64,000 nt of DNA from Prostheceraeus crozeri (Eukaryota; Platyhelminthes; Polycladida; Euryleptidae), in the NCBI GenBank assembly GCA_907163375.1, contig CAJQUW010005703.1, positions 434,001 to 498,000 on the forward strand, written 5' to 3'. The first letter of the stretch is position 1; each line of letters opens with the position of its first letter. The position numbers and the translations under genes were made by a program. Below, one piece after another: positions 11,834-23,658 of this stretch. The notes below the pieces were generated by a model, which saw only the letters and a list, made by a program, of their open reading frames with translations, had not been told where the DNA came from and made no database searches.

Positions 11834-12364
11834 CATAGATAGGATTACATAAAAGATTGAGCGATTGACATGTTTGCCTTGCCCTTTGTACTACACATGA
11901 AGCAGTCCTGTGTACGACTCATCGATTTGTGCATCAATTTGCGTATCGATATGTATTATCTTATGCGCACCTAATTCACGATAACTTTCCTGTCGGTGAC
12001 TAATCCTTACTTGATATTTTTTGAAAATTTATTTAGGTACAGGGTCGACAAAAACATGCAGATAAGCAGCATAATGCTGAATATGCAATACTAGATAGAA
12101 CAATAAATAAAGAAAAGGACAATAATTTTTTTCATTAACTGGTGGTGAAACATATGACAGTCTGTCCCAAGTGTTACTGACGTCACACTTATTCTTATTG
12201 CTACTGCCGCGGCGCCTAAAAGAAATCGTCGGCCCAACGGAAGTCCATGCGTCATGTCCCGACTATTTGCCGTTTATTCGACGGAAATACCCTTTACCAA
12301 CGCTTACCCAGCAGTCATTAAATTGTGGTTTTATCGATTAGTACATACAGAAAGGAGAAATTGT

Positions 12365-12525
12365 GCGTCATAAAAGGAAATAAAATAAACGATAGATCAA
12401 ATTGCCACGTAAAAGATATGCACCGGGCAGGATTTGAACCTACGACCCAGGTTAGCTAGACCTGTACTCAATCAATTGAGCTACAACCGCTTACATGCGA
12501 CGGTGTCAATTGGCAGGAACAAACT
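12365..12525 (-). mobile_element. tRNA-derived SINE (family S2), copy 1
   Basis: On the minus strand a tRNA-like segment (12490 down to 12421) has TAGCTCAATTGATTGAG as A-box region, a 5-bp anticodon stem CAGGT/ACCTG around loop CTAGCTA, and GGTTCAAATCC as B box. The acceptor ends do not pair, so this is not a functional tRNA. The sequence after it (CATCTTTTACGTGGCAATTT-like, ending near 12365) is shared with copies at 59990-60150 and 60284-60347. Confidence 0.78.
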
Positions 12526-12533
12526 TGAGCATG

Positions 12534-12650
12534 TAGTATACATGTAGTTTGCAATTCTTGCAATTCGTGTTAGCATGTAGTTTGCAATTCTTGCAATTCG
12601 TGTTAGCATGTAGTTTGCAATTCTTGCAATTCTTGTAAGCATGTAGCTAT
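12534..12650. repeat. 33-bp tandem repeat, three units
   Basis: The unit contains gtttgcaattcttgcaattc followed by gtgttagcatgta. Copies start at 12547, 12580 and 12613, exactly 33 bp apart and nearly identical. Each unit itself holds a doubled gcaattcttgcaattc. Confidence 0.92.
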
Positions 12651-13929
12651 CTTTCTACCTCATCACATTAATTCACCGAGCTTGCATTCTTCTGTTCATT
12701 TCTTCTCTTATTTTCTTCATCCTTCCCTCTTATTCATTTCATTAATTCTTTCTGAGAATACGTTAAGGCCTTGGAAGGAAGTCGATGATCGAATTATAAG
12801 GCGGAGAGACGTGTTGCACATGAAACAAGCGTCAATTAATTGACTATCATTGTCGCCTTAAATTGGAATTAATCAACCACACACGTGTCCTGATTGAAGA
12901 AAAGCAATTTGCCACACTCTACAAAGCTGTTGCTCTAAATCCTTGATGGAAAAATCCATCGCCTCATTCGGACACCTTCTCAGCGCTTTTCAACTCTGTT
13001 CAGTTTAAAATTGAATCAATGTGACGAAAAATGTCTTTTGAATCTTTATTCGGTCATGACCTGACGTTAATAGAACTTGGAAATTTATGGCCTTTGGGAG
13101 GAGAGATGGAGATCTGTGTGAGAAGACGTCGAGATTGCGGTGCTCAGCTATCCATCTTTGTGGACAGTATTGATGTAGAAATGAAAGATGGAAAGAAGAA
13201 GAAGATTATGATTAGCCCTTGGATTGCCACCAAAGGTGTATTATGCTGTAAAAAGTGCTGTTGCGGAGAATGATGCTCATGATGTCAAGTCAACTATACA
13301 TACAGACTTTTGAAGGCTGAGTTAACTTGCTTCACCTTCGTTCGTCTTGCACTCTGACAACTTTTCAAGAAATTCAATACCGGCATACCGTCAAGTGCCT
13401 ATCAAAGACTATTCTCCAACGGCAAAGATGTGTACAGAGATAAGAGGTCATGCCTTACGGACCGAAATATTGAACGCTTGCTATTCATCCGCGGGAATAA
13501 GTGCATTTCACTCGTGCCCTGAAGTACGCAGGAAGAAGTGTAAATATCATTAATCCTGTTAAACTGTCTAATCCTGATTGATTGTTCAATTTTTAACCAA
13601 GTTAATACAGTCTGTTTTTTGAATTAACCTTTGTTTACAATCTCGCAAATCGCGTGCAACTATCCTCTTACTTTATTCATTCTGTATAACTACAGTTCAC
13701 TTGTCTTCTACAGATTTTACAGATTTTCAATACAGATGTTCAAAGGCGATTTAAGTCTTTTCGAGTAAAGCTGCATGGATAGCAAAGATGTATGTTTATA
13801 AGTTTTCACAAGAGGCGTATGGGTTCCTAGCCGAAGAAAAATAAAGAAACTAAGAATAGCAGGAAATTTATCTGTGAAGACGCAATGTTAACAAAAATAC
13901 GATTTTAAAGATAGCATAAAATTTATCGA
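12651..13929. other. No feature recognised
   Basis: No repeat or motif found. The open frame at 13031-13273 (+, 80 aa, Lys- and Cys-rich end) has an ATG but no detectable domain. I do not call it a gene. Confidence 0.45.
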
Positions 13930-14050
13930 GTTAACGGTTTAACTTTAACTTCCGTTACTTCACTCCCAAATTAACGGATTATTGTTAACGGAACTGCATT
14001 TTTTAATTAACGGAACAGAGTTAACGGAACTAACTTTCTTTTTAACGATG
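13930..14050. repeat. Irregular cluster of TTAACGG words
   Basis: GTTAACGG, TTCCGTTA, ATTAACGGAAC and related words occur about eight times in 115 bp on both strands, at uneven spacing. This looks like a cryptic simple or decayed tandem repeat. Confidence 0.7.
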
Positions 14051-14859
14051 CCCAACACTTCTTGTCAATGTGTGATCTGTGTAGGTCTTTTAGCTAGAAG
14101 TAAAATCGTTCCGAATCGCGATTAAATCTTGGACTTACTCATCATTTTCTTTTCTCTAATTCTTTTTTAAACTTGTACGTAGACTATTGTCGCGGCATTT
14201 GTTTACAAATTCCAGCAAAGTATAGTAAATACTAGTAGTACAATTAAAACGGATGATGAAGTAAACGCAATTCAGATATCTGTATCGAATCTGTAGGTGT
14301 GTTTGTCGATTCAGCATCTGAAAAGTGCATAAAATTTGAGCTATAGATGATTTTTCTCACTGAAGAAAGGCAACCTTTGGTGTGACAGACATCAAGGTCA
14401 ACAATTTCACAACGGTACAAGGAAACGCACCATCTGCGGAAGACTGAACGAATTTGCAAGGTCGATTGGGAACATCATTTTGCTTACAGCAACAGAATAA
14501 AGAAACTAAATCCTTTTTGATAAATACCGATCAGTATCAAGGGTAGCAGTCATTCAACTTCCTTTTCTTCTTTTGTGTCTTCTTTTCATCCCTATTTTTC
14601 ATCTTCATTGGATGAATCCTTGTAATAATACGAAGAAATTAATGATCACCTCTGTGAAGTAAATATAAGAAGCAATGTTCGCAATTATTTACACATATGG
14701 AACAAGTCTTGAAAATGACTGATTTCTGTGGTAAAACTGGCTGAAATGGAAGGTCCGCTTGACTATGCATTACAAAAAATGCAACTTTTCGTTTTGTTGA
14801 AGTTAGTGACACAATAGCGGGTTGATGATGGTCACTTCAGACGCTCATTTACATGTTGG
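14051..14859. other. No feature recognised
   Basis: AT-rich. The open frame at 14244 (-) has no recognisable motif. The left end of the family J element may begin within the last 100 bp. Confidence 0.45.
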
Positions 14860-16035
14860 CACCGTTCTATGTCAATGTTGCTAGATATTTAGAAGTAACA
14901 AATTACTGAGACATGCAACAGTTTTAGCTTTCCGTCGCAAGGCGATTTGTTGCAAGTTATTTTATCGAAAGGCATTTTCATATAAAGAGAAATGACAATA
15001 ACCTTGAATATTTACAAAGTATAGTATAGTAAAGTAAATGTATATTGAAATGAATGAGAATCAGTCGATACAAGGTAATTGCAACTCGAAATAAAAGTGA
15101 GTGAAAACATATACACTGACAGAATTATTGCATTAGCTTTAAGCACATAATTTGTTGAATAAAGAAATGCACGAAGGAATGAAAGAATTATGTCGTCGAG
15201 AGGATCGTATACAAGGCATTGCGAGTTTCTTCGTCCGTTCAAGAACTTTTGGCATTAGATGGTTCAAAAGATGGTCGGGACTCATCATTGAGCGGAAAAC
15301 TTTTAAAGCTTGATGGTATCTTCGAATGAAAAGAGGGATAAAATTGTCACAGGAACAATCAGGACCGCAAATTAGTCGGTGACTACGACGCCTAACTTTC
15401 TCAACCTTCTCACTCTCCTGTTTAGGCAAACCGATAAGAAATGGGTTGCAAAATTCTAATGTACTTACAACAAACGAATAGCATAATGTAATAAGCTCAT
15501 TTTTTGAAACAAATACTTTGAGCTTCCTTAAACATACAATTTTTGATAAGCTCTTTTACAAAGTTCATCGACATGAATGCTCCATGATAAGTCTGGAGTG
15601 TACACAATACCCAATATTTTCATCTTTGGAACCATAGAGGTCGAACATTGAAACTGATTTTGTTTCTTTTTGTTGAACACCATACAGTTAGTCTTCGAAG
15701 TAATAAGTGTCAAACCATTCGAAGAACACCAAGAGTAAATATTGCTTGTTTCTGACTCGATAAATTCGTCTATATTTGATGTTTTCGTAGCGGGAGCCAG
15801 GCACATGACATCGTCAGCAAACTTTACTAGTAAATCTTCACGATACGGAACGCAATACAAGATACGAAGACGATACAAGTACGCGAAGAAGCAGTCGGTA
15901 TCTTCCTATTGAGAACCACTAGTATCCGCCATCGTTTAGGTACCGTTGTCATGACGACTGTCCACAAAATATTATTGTTTTCAATGTCCTTGTTCGTTCC
16001 AGACCCTTATTATTGCAGAGTGTCGGATTTCCATG
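14860..16035 (+). mobile_element. Family J hAT-like element, copy 1, split by a LINE
   Basis: The parts 14860-15015 and about 15890-16035 align in order with the uninterrupted element at 47402-47775. Shared landmarks are agaagtaacaaatt, gcaaggcgattt, gtaccgttgtcatg, and the end TGTCGGATTTCCATG. The 870 bp between the parts are a LINE that the other copy lacks. The left boundary is uncertain. Confidence 0.72.
15020..15888 (-). mobile_element. LINE ORF2 3' part (reverse transcriptase thumb and C-terminus)
   Basis: Minus frame 15878-15528 encodes LLVKFADDVMCLAPA, the FADD catalytic motif of reverse transcriptase. It continues with SWCSSNGLTLITSKTNCMVF and KMKILGIVYTPDLSWSIHV, the segments that follow it in CR1/Jockey-like LINEs. 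A second frame (15429-15139) encodes the C-terminal end with SRRHNSFIPSCISLFN, also typical of non-LTR elements. The two frames are offset, so the ORF is broken at least once. The upstream fingers and endonuclease are absent (5' truncation at about 15888). It is inserted in the family J element. Confidence 0.88.
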
Positions 16036-17120
16036 GAAATATATACAACTATGCACGGGGTATTCGGCAAAGTGACCGATTGCGTATGTCTCACATGTCT
16101 GAAGCATGATCATAATGCCGTAAACAACCCCATTATAACCGAGGATTTGATCATTCAATGTTGTAGTATATGACATCTATGGTCGCTGCATTAGTCACTC
16201 GCATTCATTATAAAGTTATTTTTCTATTCTTCGTTGAATATGGCTGCTATCCAAGATAAGAAGTGGGTGGTTTATTTGTGGCTTATTATTAGCCAATCAC
16301 AACAAATTGCCATAATTAAGTCAGAACATGAAATTTACTCATTTTGTAGAGGCTCTCAAACATCAAATACTGAATCATGTGACTCATTTCTACTTTGATA
16401 TTGAAATTGATGCCCTGAACTCAATCATTTTCAAATTTCATGGCATTCTGATAAATAGTTTCTTTTCTGCTAAAGAAAATGCACGAAAATTGCCATGTGT
16501 TTCACAATCCACAGATATTTCTTGAATTTTACCATTGGATTCCAATGGGAATCCTTTAACCCTACCTATAACCGAAAGCGACGGGCTGTGACACTCAAGA
16601 ATTTGATTTTTGTATTCAGCGTTTCAAGATCTACAAATCAGTGCTATTAAGCCCTTTGTGCGCGAATTGAGGAAGAAAGTGTCAGTAGCTCCCATTCTAA
16701 TTCGAAAAGTACTTGTCCAATTTGTACAATATTTTGCGGGTATAAGGCGTCCACAACTTCTGGATTCTCACACACAGGGTTATTTGAGAACAGTCAGTGC
16801 GTGCATGTGTGATGCGTCTGAGAAGTAAGACGAAGGACGCGACATGAGAGTGAAAAAACTTCTTACTCCACTGTTCTCCTCTATTCTCTCTACATTAATC
16901 TCCTAGCTCCGGCACTTGTTCGCCCGGCGCATCTTCCGCCTTCTGGTAGACGATCTCCTATTGAGCATTCCATCAAGACCGGAACACGGCGAAAAGTCAG
17001 CAGTTTCCGAGAAGATTTGAATGAGAAAGGGACTTGAATCAGACTGAGGCTGGTGAATACGAATTGGGTTGAAAACGAAGCAGGAAACGAAGAAACAGCT
17101 ACTTCAATCATGAGGGAGTC
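16036..17120. other. No feature recognised
   Basis: AT-rich sequence without recognised repeats. Open frames at 16328 and 16610 (+) and 16890 (-) show no motif. Confidence 0.45.
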
Positions 17121-17136
17121 AGAGAGAGAGAGAGAG
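17121..17136. repeat. (GA)n microsatellite
   Basis: Uninterrupted run of eight AG units inside gtcAGAG...AGcgc. Confidence 0.95.
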
Positions 17137-17534
17137 CGCAGGATAGTGAATATATTAGCATTTTAATGATGAAATGTGAACTATTTAAAGAAGGAAGAAA
17201 AGTTGAGAGTACCAATTCATGTTTTATGGAAAGTGCAAAGCAGGACGGTGTTTGAATAGAAAGAATATCAGATTTTAAGATGGAATTAAGGGACGTATTC
17301 ATTTTTGATGAATGTTGATGGTCTCTTCTTCTATTTGTCTAGAAAGGAAGCTTTGTATCTTGAAATGTTAATGAGATGGCACTATCTACCAACATCGAAC
17401 AATCGAGCAACCAGATAGGCACGCCAATGTGTACGAACGTTCAGGAGGGACTATTAATAGATGTATCGCACAGCAGAAGAACACAGACGATGTGAGGTTC
17501 ACCGGAGACGTTTGCCACCGTTTTCATACTGCTG

Positions 17535-19265
17535 CTATAGGGTATCTATATAACAGGTAGTGTGTGCTGTCGACCATAGAGTAGGGATATATAGGTAAAG
17601 TGTCGACTCAAAAAAGTATACTGTATCTGTATACAGTGAAAATTTTTATATCAAAAGATTCAGTTTTTTGCGGAGATTAAGTTCCCGTGGTCCAAAAAAT
17701 TATTTGAGCACTTTTGAAAGAAGTCAAAATTATTTTAAAAAGTAAATATTTATATACTACCGAGATGACTGTCCTATGTAAGTAGCATGAAACAAGTTGG
17801 AAATCAAATAGATGAATATTTGCTGAAAAGCATCCTAACTAGGCGGAAATTAAGCTGATTATCAAGGAAATTTCATGTATAGTATTATAATGAAAGTCTT
17901 CATGAAAAAGTCACGATATTATTCGTGCTGTCTTGGCTGAAATTTCAAGTTTTTAATTCAATTTTCACCGGCATGATTTGATGATCAACTAAATTCATGC
18001 TTCATTTCTTGAATCTGAATAGTGATGTGGAACCATTTACATCTTTCAAAGTTAATTGAAATCATTGTCTTTGATTATGTGATTTTGCTCTGCCAGTGGC
18101 AGGTTGCCTGTGATATGATCACGCTTAAGAAAATACTCTTGAGGTTGAGCATGAAAATAATAGGAACCCATCGAATTGCTAATTTAACAAACATTTAATC
18201 TCCAAGGCTGTCATGAAGCGGAGTATCTGTGAAATACCATCATTCCTTCTGCATTACTATCATGATCAGTCAATTCCGTTGTAATTTCTGAAAAATTGCA
18301 AAAATTTGCATATCTCACATTTGGTGACAATACCACCTGTATCTCCTTTGAGTTCATTTAATAAAATCGAAAGTGCATGCACATTGGGGATTTAATAAAT
18401 GCGGAGTTACCACTCTACCTAACATATATTTACTCTATGCTGTCGACTCAAAAAGGTGTCTGTATACAGTAAAAATTTATATATGAAAATATTCAGTTTC
18501 TTGTGGAGATTACGTTCCTCCAGTCCAAGGAATTACATGTATTTGAGCAGCTTTTTTAAAAAGCTGAATGTTTGCAAATTCATATACTACCGACATGAAG
18601 ACGCTTTATAAGTAGTAAGTAACAAGTTGGATATCAAAAGGAATGAACTATTGCTAGCAGGCATCTTAACTCAGCGGAAATAAAGCTGATATTCTAGGAA
18701 ATTTCATGAACTGTATTATAATGCAAGTCCCTGCACGTCTTCAAGGAAAAGTTGAGAGATTCTTGGCTGAGATGTCTTGTTTTTAATTCAATTTTCAGCA
18801 GTATGATTTCATGATTCACAATTGTCGTCATATATTGAATCTGAGTAGTTTTTTAAGTAATGTGGACCCATTTGCATCTTTTAAAGTTAATTATGATGAT
18901 TATGATTAATATTTGATTATGATGCTTTGATCTTTCAGTGGCAGGTAGTTTGTGACATGATGAGGTTTAGGAAAATAATCTTATTATATTATGGTAGAGC
19001 TCTAAAGTAATGGCAACCCATCGAATTGCTAAATTAGCAAACCGCATGTTACTTCTCCAAGTTGTCATAACACAGAGGATTTGAAAATGACTTTTCTTTC
19101 CTCTAGTGCTATCACAATCAGTCAAATTCGTGCACATTTCTCCAGAAGTGCCAAAAATTGACATATCTCACATGTCGCACTGGGTCTCAACTCAAGTTCA
19201 TTTAATGAGATCGGAACTGTATATACACTGAGGATTTAATAAATGCTGAGAGTTGTTACTCTATG
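17535..19265 (+). mobile_element. Family C element inside family A, itself split
   Basis: Left end 17535-17566 (CTATAGGGTATCTATATAAC), then interrupted by another family C copy, resuming at 18440 with ctgtcgactcaaaaaggtg and ending in TTACTCTATG. The body 18448-19265 aligns with the copies at 17575 and 54023. The repeat CTGCTATA at 17532 and again at 19270 may reflect the host family A sequence or its target duplication. Confidence 0.75.
17575..18439 (+). mobile_element. Family C hAT-like element, full copy with perfect 8-bp TSD
   Basis: 865 bp from CATAGAGTAGGG to TATTTACTCTATG. It is flanked by CTGTCGAC at 17567-17574 and again at 18440-18447, a perfect 8-bp duplication. The target is the matching position inside another family C copy. 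The perfect duplication implies it is younger than its host copy. Confidence 0.9.
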
Positions 19266-19470
19266 GCTCCTGCTATATCTTTTAAAGATGATCGACAAAA
19301 ATTATACAAAGTGATTCTGACGAATAATAGTTCAGCGGAGGATTTTGAAGGAAATCACAGCAATCCGCAAGCGCTGAAAGACTAATATTTTGCCAATCAA
19401 CCAATAAGTTTCACTTTTCATTCTGCCCACATAGCAAGCTTCTGTATGTGCCATCGTTTACGGCTAGCGT

Positions 19471-20377
19471 CGCATTCATATTTTATGAATTTTTTATCAT
19501 TATTCAATTATAATTTTCATAATACTTGAATTTTAATACTCTATTCGATATCTCTGATATAGGTGATCATGATGTCAATCCTTTTTAGGACTAACACTAA
19601 TTAACTATTGTGTATTATTATGTTTTAAGTACACTAACCTGACTTTTTCCTTGATTGTGAATAATAACAAATAAAAAAATTACAAATTGCACAAGATATA
19701 CATAATTTATATAAAGTATAATGAAATATAAGGAAAAGGTTGAATAATCCAAATTCTAGAAGCTCTAACATTTATTGATAAGGCATTGTCTTTTTATCTC
19801 CAAGAAAATTCGTTTCACGAGCAAACTTTTATCCCTTCCTTTCTAGGCTCTAGCCATCTTCACTATAGTCGATAGAGAATTTCATTTGAGTTTTACGAGA
19901 CTATTATATAAAAACGTTTGCCATCGACGGAAGAACATGTGGTTTACTTGAGTCACTTTGATCCACCAATGCTTCAGGATGACAGAGTGGCTGTCGGAGT
20001 CGCTAAAGACAAAGATTAAGTTGAGAGTGTTCATCTAACGTCGTTCTTCAGAAGCATCACCAATTCAAACTACTTAAATCCAGCTTTAAGTAGAAATTAA
20101 TGGATGCACAAAAAGTATAATGCTTCTGTCCTGTATAACACACTTTCTACACTGCCGTCTAATTTGCTGCTGAAACTTGAAGATAGACTTTCACTTGAAC
20201 TATACTGATAGGCTGTTGAAGATCAATTAAAATCCTTCCAGAAACCTGGATTAGCATCGTAGTCTTTCAGAATACAAGAAGGAATGAAATTCAGCGGGAT
20301 ATGATGCAGTTAGGACAGAAATGTACTAGCTCAGGTGGTCAACGATCCGGGTCAGGCATGGATAGATGAGATTATGT
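19471..20377. other. No feature recognised
   Basis: AT-rich sequence without a supported gene or repeat. It ends with the left target duplication GATTATGT of the next element. Confidence 0.45.
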
Positions 20378-21117
20378 CACAGAATTAAAAGGGTCTCTTC
20401 GTCTGTTTGGCTAGAAGTGAAACATTTAAACATGTAGCGCTAATGAATGGCGCTGTGGCCTTGGGGTAGTGTGTTTGCTCTGCGTCCGGATGACCTTGGT
20501 TCAAAACCTTGGTCGGCTCAAACCTAAAGCCTTTAAAGAGGTACACTCTGCATTCTTGCTAAAACACTCAGCACAAAGAGAATGAGAATGGATAAATGAT
20601 AACTCGGCCGCAAGGAAGAAATGCTCCGTGCCTAATGTGCTTCCGAGTATAAACGGGGTTCATTTATTTAAATCATTTTAATGAAATGGCGCAATCTGCT
20701 GACATAATACCATAGCAATAGAACAATGAGCAGCCAGTTCAACATTCAACACATCAAATTGTGCGAAGTTTCAGTGACTGTTATCAACCGGATCACACAG
20801 CAAAGAGACGCAGACGATGTCAAGCTCTACAAAGAAATTCGTGAACGTTTTTCGTGTGCCTGATGACCTTTTTAATAATGATCGGAGGGACCAACATTAT
20901 CGAGATACCTTTTGCGCAATGATCTGAAGTTTTCGAATCTGAAGGAATCGTGGCGATCAGAGAATTTTGAAGGAGTTCACAACAATCCGCAAGCGGCGCA
21001 CAACTATTTTTTTTGGGCAAAATTTCTTTTTGCCCACATATTAAGCTGCATGTGCCATCGTTTTGAATCAGTTTGCACTTCTAGCAAAGTGATACGATTA
21101 AACAATCTAATTCTGTG
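20378..21117 (-). mobile_element. Family A hAT-like MITE, copy with SINE insertion
   Basis: Termini CACAGAATTA and TCTAATTCTGTG are inverted. Flanking 8-mers GATTATGT (20370-20377) and GGTTATGT (21118-21125) match at 7 of 8. Removing the SINE at about 20454-20678 leaves about 500 bp, the family length. The short open frames on both strands are shared by chance with other copies. Confidence 0.92.
20454..20678 (+). mobile_element. tRNA-derived SINE (family S3) with 13-bp TSD
   Basis: The head GCTGTGGCCTTGGGGTAGTG carries an A-box-like sequence, GGTTCAAAACC is the B box, and the tail is catttatttaaatcatttt. The host sequence TAATGAATGGCGC precedes it, and TAATGAAATGGCGC (one extra A) follows. 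This is a 13-14-bp duplication typical of LINE-driven insertion. The target lies inside family A. Confidence 0.88.
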
Positions 21118-21373
21118 GGTTATGTGAAGTCAATGATGGCTTCATCACGCGGAGACACGACTATCCTGATGTTATTCTTGACAATAAAGCCATCAGCTGA
21201 TATGAAAACCACAGCAATCGGACTCTCGATAAAAATATAGAACTAGAATGGACGTGCACCCTGAAAGCATTACTAAACCGTGGACATGCGTTGTCATGGC
21301 TTCCTGTGGTACCTAGTCAGCGCACTTTACATAAATCAGTAAAAATGTTAAATAAGACTTTAAATTGAATAAC

Positions 21374-21662
21374 TAATTTATTTATTTATCTCCCCATGGG
21401 TCCCACCGCATTGGTGTGGGACAAAACCATTATAAGTAAAAAAAATATGATGTCAATTAAACTGGTTGATCACATTTGGTCACATGCATTTGGTCCTACG
21501 TCGAATTTACAATTCTTCTCCTTTCATCTCTGTCCTGTGCGATCTTCTCCTCTCGGTGATGTCCTTTCTCTCCTTCACGTCATTGGCTACACTGTCCTTC
21601 CATCGTATCCCTGGGCGCCGGGCGCCCGCGTTGTCTCCTGTCTTCCACGCAAAATTGAATAA
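21374..21662 (-). mobile_element. LINE 3' end (ORF2 C-terminus plus 3' UTR)
   Basis: The minus strand encodes RRQRGRPAPRDTMEGQ in one frame and KDSVANDVKERK in an adjacent frame. This corresponds to the GRPxxRW.D.V..D..ER segment found at the end of many LINE ORF2 proteins. It is followed on the minus strand by a 3' UTR ending in GGAGATAAATAAATAAAT. The element is 5'-truncated and the frame is broken. Confidence 0.72.
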
Positions 21663-23642
21663 TGTAACAATGATTAATACATAATTGAATTAAATAAAAC
21701 CATTGAAATAAAGCTTCACTTTGACAAACAGCTTCACCTTCAGTTTTCAGTTTTGGTAAAACAGCTAGTGTCCAATCTAGTCCTACTAACTCAAACAAGG
21801 CGAAAAGACGGATTTCTATGTTAGAAGCTTTATCATATTTATCATATATCACTTCAACATGCTGTCATTGCGACTCTCGTCAACGAGTGCGAAGTATGAT
21901 TCAATAAACATTGCTGTCTAAATGTACTTTGCAGTCAAACTTGTGTCAAATTACTCATGAAATTACTAATTACTCCGTCTTTCTAGATTAGAAGCGGGTA
22001 CTTTACATATATGCTGCATGCTATAAGGTATGCCGAAGCCAAGACTGATTTTAGCCCCGGAGACGTTTTGAAACACGCTACGCCACTGCTAATTACAGTA
22101 ATTGTATTCGCCATTACGATTGCAACACAAGTCTGCATGCAGTGAGTGAATACCAAATCCATTTTAAACTAACACCAGGGAAACATGCATGCAAAGGCTG
22201 GAAGTAGGTTCGTTGCTTGTTACAAATATCCCAGTCTTTGTTTGAAAAATTGAAGTAAATCAACAAACAGAGAAAACATGTTTTAACTCTAGACAGGACG
22301 AACTTTCTCTGAACTCTCCATCCATCCTCTACACACAAACTTTTGAAGACGCCAAGCCTCGAAGAGAGATATTTGAATAATATGAGGTGATCTCTGCAAG
22401 TGCAATTCATTGACTTTCAAAACTGATGTCTTTATATACGAACGTAGTACAAGTAATACAGAAAATGTTTTTGACCTTCATTTTATTCGGATTTCAGAAT
22501 CTGTCTGATTCCTTCACTGTAATTCATTATACAGCCTCAGCTTTTGTTTCCATTCAAGTACATTAGCAAGAGACGCGGTGATGTTCAGAGAAAATAGACA
22601 ATTAGTAATCACTTGAAAGAACAAAGAAAACATGAAAGAACAAAGAAAACATCTGTGTAATATACATCGAATAATATTAGTATTAAGTGGATGTTCGCTT
22701 TCAATTATCGTGGTGAAATTGCTGCTAATTCTTTCCAATCAAAATTCAATGATTGCGTGTAAGTCGCTGATTTTCTCTCAAAAGAAGAGGAAATTGCTCT
22801 AATTTAATTGTAGAATCAAAAATCAGATTGCATCAAATGACTTAATTGCTCGTGCTCATAAAGGTGAGGAGTCAAATTTCGCTTATTTTCTCATCTACAG
22901 AGAAAGAAACATGAAAATGTCAAAATTTATCATCATCAACTCTTTGTGTCTTGTTTCCGTTCTATTAATGTATCATAAATGAGTAGAATGCCGTGCTGGA
23001 GTGATATCATAGGATATATGGTGAAAATTAATGTTGTAAATAGCTCTATAGCTTCGAATGACCTTGCCCGTTCGGTTGGGCATTCTTCCGGCTGACTGAG
23101 GACAAACTATATCCGTTTGATTTCTCTTTCATACAATGTTTGCAATGTTTCAATACTATGATAATAGCAATATGGACTATCAAATCATTAACTATTGGCA
23201 TCAAAAAATTACGAGAATATAACGGTTGCCGCTGCATATTATTTTCATACGTTATTTACTCGTTACATGCGCAAGTAGAAATTGAATTTACCGTTATACT
23301 GTAAATATTTTGTGATAATAATACGGATGAAGCCGTTGTTATGATGATATCTGCATCACGGACAAATACTATGAACTCCGACAAGTTTATTTAAGAGTCA
23401 AGGAGATCTAGATATCTATTATCACAGGAGGAGCGCTTTCAGTTGGGGAAAGCCTGTTGCGCTGATAGCGGAATAGATTTTAAATTTGTTCAATGTATAT
23501 CATAATGTGCTAAGTCTCATTTTTTTTACTGTTTTGGTTGACTATTAAATATATTCAACAAGGAAATTCACATGTTAGATTTCAGCTTCTGATATTTTGT
23601 ACCAGCTTGCTTTCAAAGGCTGAAATTCAAAATCTAAGAGTT
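21663..23642 (+). other. Probable intron upstream of the receptor exon; no repeats recognised
   Basis: About 2 kb of low-GC sequence without a recognised transposon. Open frames at 22114, 22514 and 23046 (-) have no supported homology. The stretch is unusually free of the local repeat families. Confidence 0.5.
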
Positions 23643-23658
23643 CCTTTTCTATTTTCAG
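23643..23658 (+). promoter_or_regulatory. Splice acceptor of the receptor exon
   Basis: A pyrimidine-rich run ending in TTTTCAG sits directly before the open frame of the receptor exon. It is the only good acceptor next to the conserved sequence, and it places the exon start in phase 0 if the first codon is GTC. Confidence 0.75.

Larger units (their letters stand above)
17325..19470 (-). mobile_element. Family A hAT-like MITE, split by a family C element
   Basis: The pieces 17325-17534 and 19266-19470 follow the reverse complement of family A in order. The first has cttctatttgtctagaaagg and acagacgatgtgaggttc. The second resumes at cctgctat and has ggaaatcacagcaatccgc and tatgtgccatcgttt. 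The 1.73 kb between them is family C. Both outer termini of the family A copy are eroded. Confidence 0.78.

Noticed and set aside
12421-12490. tRNA gene (minus strand, anticodon AGC)
   Set aside because: Anticodon arm and B box look good, but the acceptor stem does not pair and the segment is part of a repeated SINE.
13031-13273. 80-aa Cys/Lys-rich ORF
   Set aside because: No homologous motif, no signal peptide and no splice context. Length is within chance expectation.
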